A DNA stretch of 5,208 nt from Bacteroidota bacterium (lineage in GTDB: Bacteria > Bacteroidota > Ignavibacteria > Kapaibacteriales > UBA2268), in contig JAKIZN010000142.1 in assembly GCA_022708005.1 (NCBI GenBank), positions 1 to 5,208 of the forward strand, in the 5' to 3' direction. Of this stretch, positions 5,184-5,208 are shown one piece after another. The notes under the pieces are model-generated. The model was not told where the DNA came from and ran no database searches. It saw only the letters and a program-made list of their open reading frames with translations. Made by a program: the position numbers and the translations under genes. The first letter of the stretch is position 1. Every line of letters starts with the position of its first letter.

Positions 5184-5208
5184 TAAAACTTCCAGCATAA
5201 TCGAGCGG
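5161..5208 (+). CDS. Start of an overlapping downstream gene, cut by window edge
   Basis: In the +1 frame relative to the NTPase gene an open frame runs from TTG (5161) or GTG (5167) to the right edge without a stop, giving (M)SVKKSDSKTSSIIER. It overlaps the end of the NTPase coding sequence by 17 to 23 bases, the arrangement expected for translational coupling of two proteins made together. GTG at 5167 has the more ordinary codon, TTG at 5161 has the closer spacing to the AAGGAG; the sequence does not decide. The visible residues are basic and serine-rich and show no signal peptide, membrane segment or known motif. Only 14-16 codons are present, so the product cannot be identified. It is presumably the operon partner of the NTPase. 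Confidence 0.65.
   Translation, partial: MSVKKSDSKTSSIIER

Noticed and set aside
1..5208. CRISPR array, tRNA, rRNA, insertion sequence, retron or phage genes.
   Set aside because: No regularly spaced repeats, cloverleaf or TTCGAAT-type arm in context, transposase, reverse transcriptase or phage motif was found on either strand.

Overview
The window is AT-rich chromosomal DNA that I would place in the Bacteroidota/Chlorobi/Ignavibacteria/Kapabacteria assemblage (FCB group), without a firm lineage call. Three things suggest this. The leftmost gene is a six-domain ribosomal protein S1. A candidate promoter upstream of the second gene matches the Bacteroidota form (TTTG, 21 bases, TAnnTTTG). Readable Shine-Dalgarno sequences (GGAG, AGGGG, AAGGAG) precede three of the starts, which is less typical of core Bacteroidetes and fits basal FCB lineages better. 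No rRNA, tRNA, CRISPR array, insertion sequence or phage gene was seen.

Layout. Bases 1-1729 (minus strand) hold rpsA, 576 codons, open at the left edge, so its last residues and stop lie outside the window. Bases 1730-2116 are an AT-rich divergent intergenic region. It carries a small hairpin in the rpsA leader, two overlapping 14-bp palindromes, a tentative rpsA promoter, a doubtful 35-residue ORF on the minus strand, and a good candidate promoter for the rightward gene. Bases 2117-2707 (plus) encode a complete acetate/succinate transporter of the AceTr (GPR1/FUN34/YaaH) family, satP. Bases 2708-3068 have no convincing gene but hold two structured elements: a long imperfect inverted repeat that reads as a terminator for leftward transcripts (2721-2796), and a nested set of complementary arms (2927-3044) ending 13 bases before a Shine-Dalgarno sequence.

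Bases 3069-5183 (plus) encode the most unusual protein of the window. It is a 704-residue STAND-like P-loop NTPase whose C-terminal third is coiled coil, two-helix membrane hairpin, coiled coil, instead of the usual repeat sensor. A second rightward gene begins inside its last codons (start at 5161 or 5167, behind an AAGGAG at 5151-5156) and runs off the right edge, so the NTPase is probably the first gene of a translationally coupled operon.

How they work together: rpsA is housekeeping translation and satP is carbon uptake; neither has an evident functional link to the NTPase. The NTPase, its structured leader and the overlapping downstream gene form the candidate undescribed system. Its function cannot be assigned from this window because the partner is cut off after 14-16 codons.
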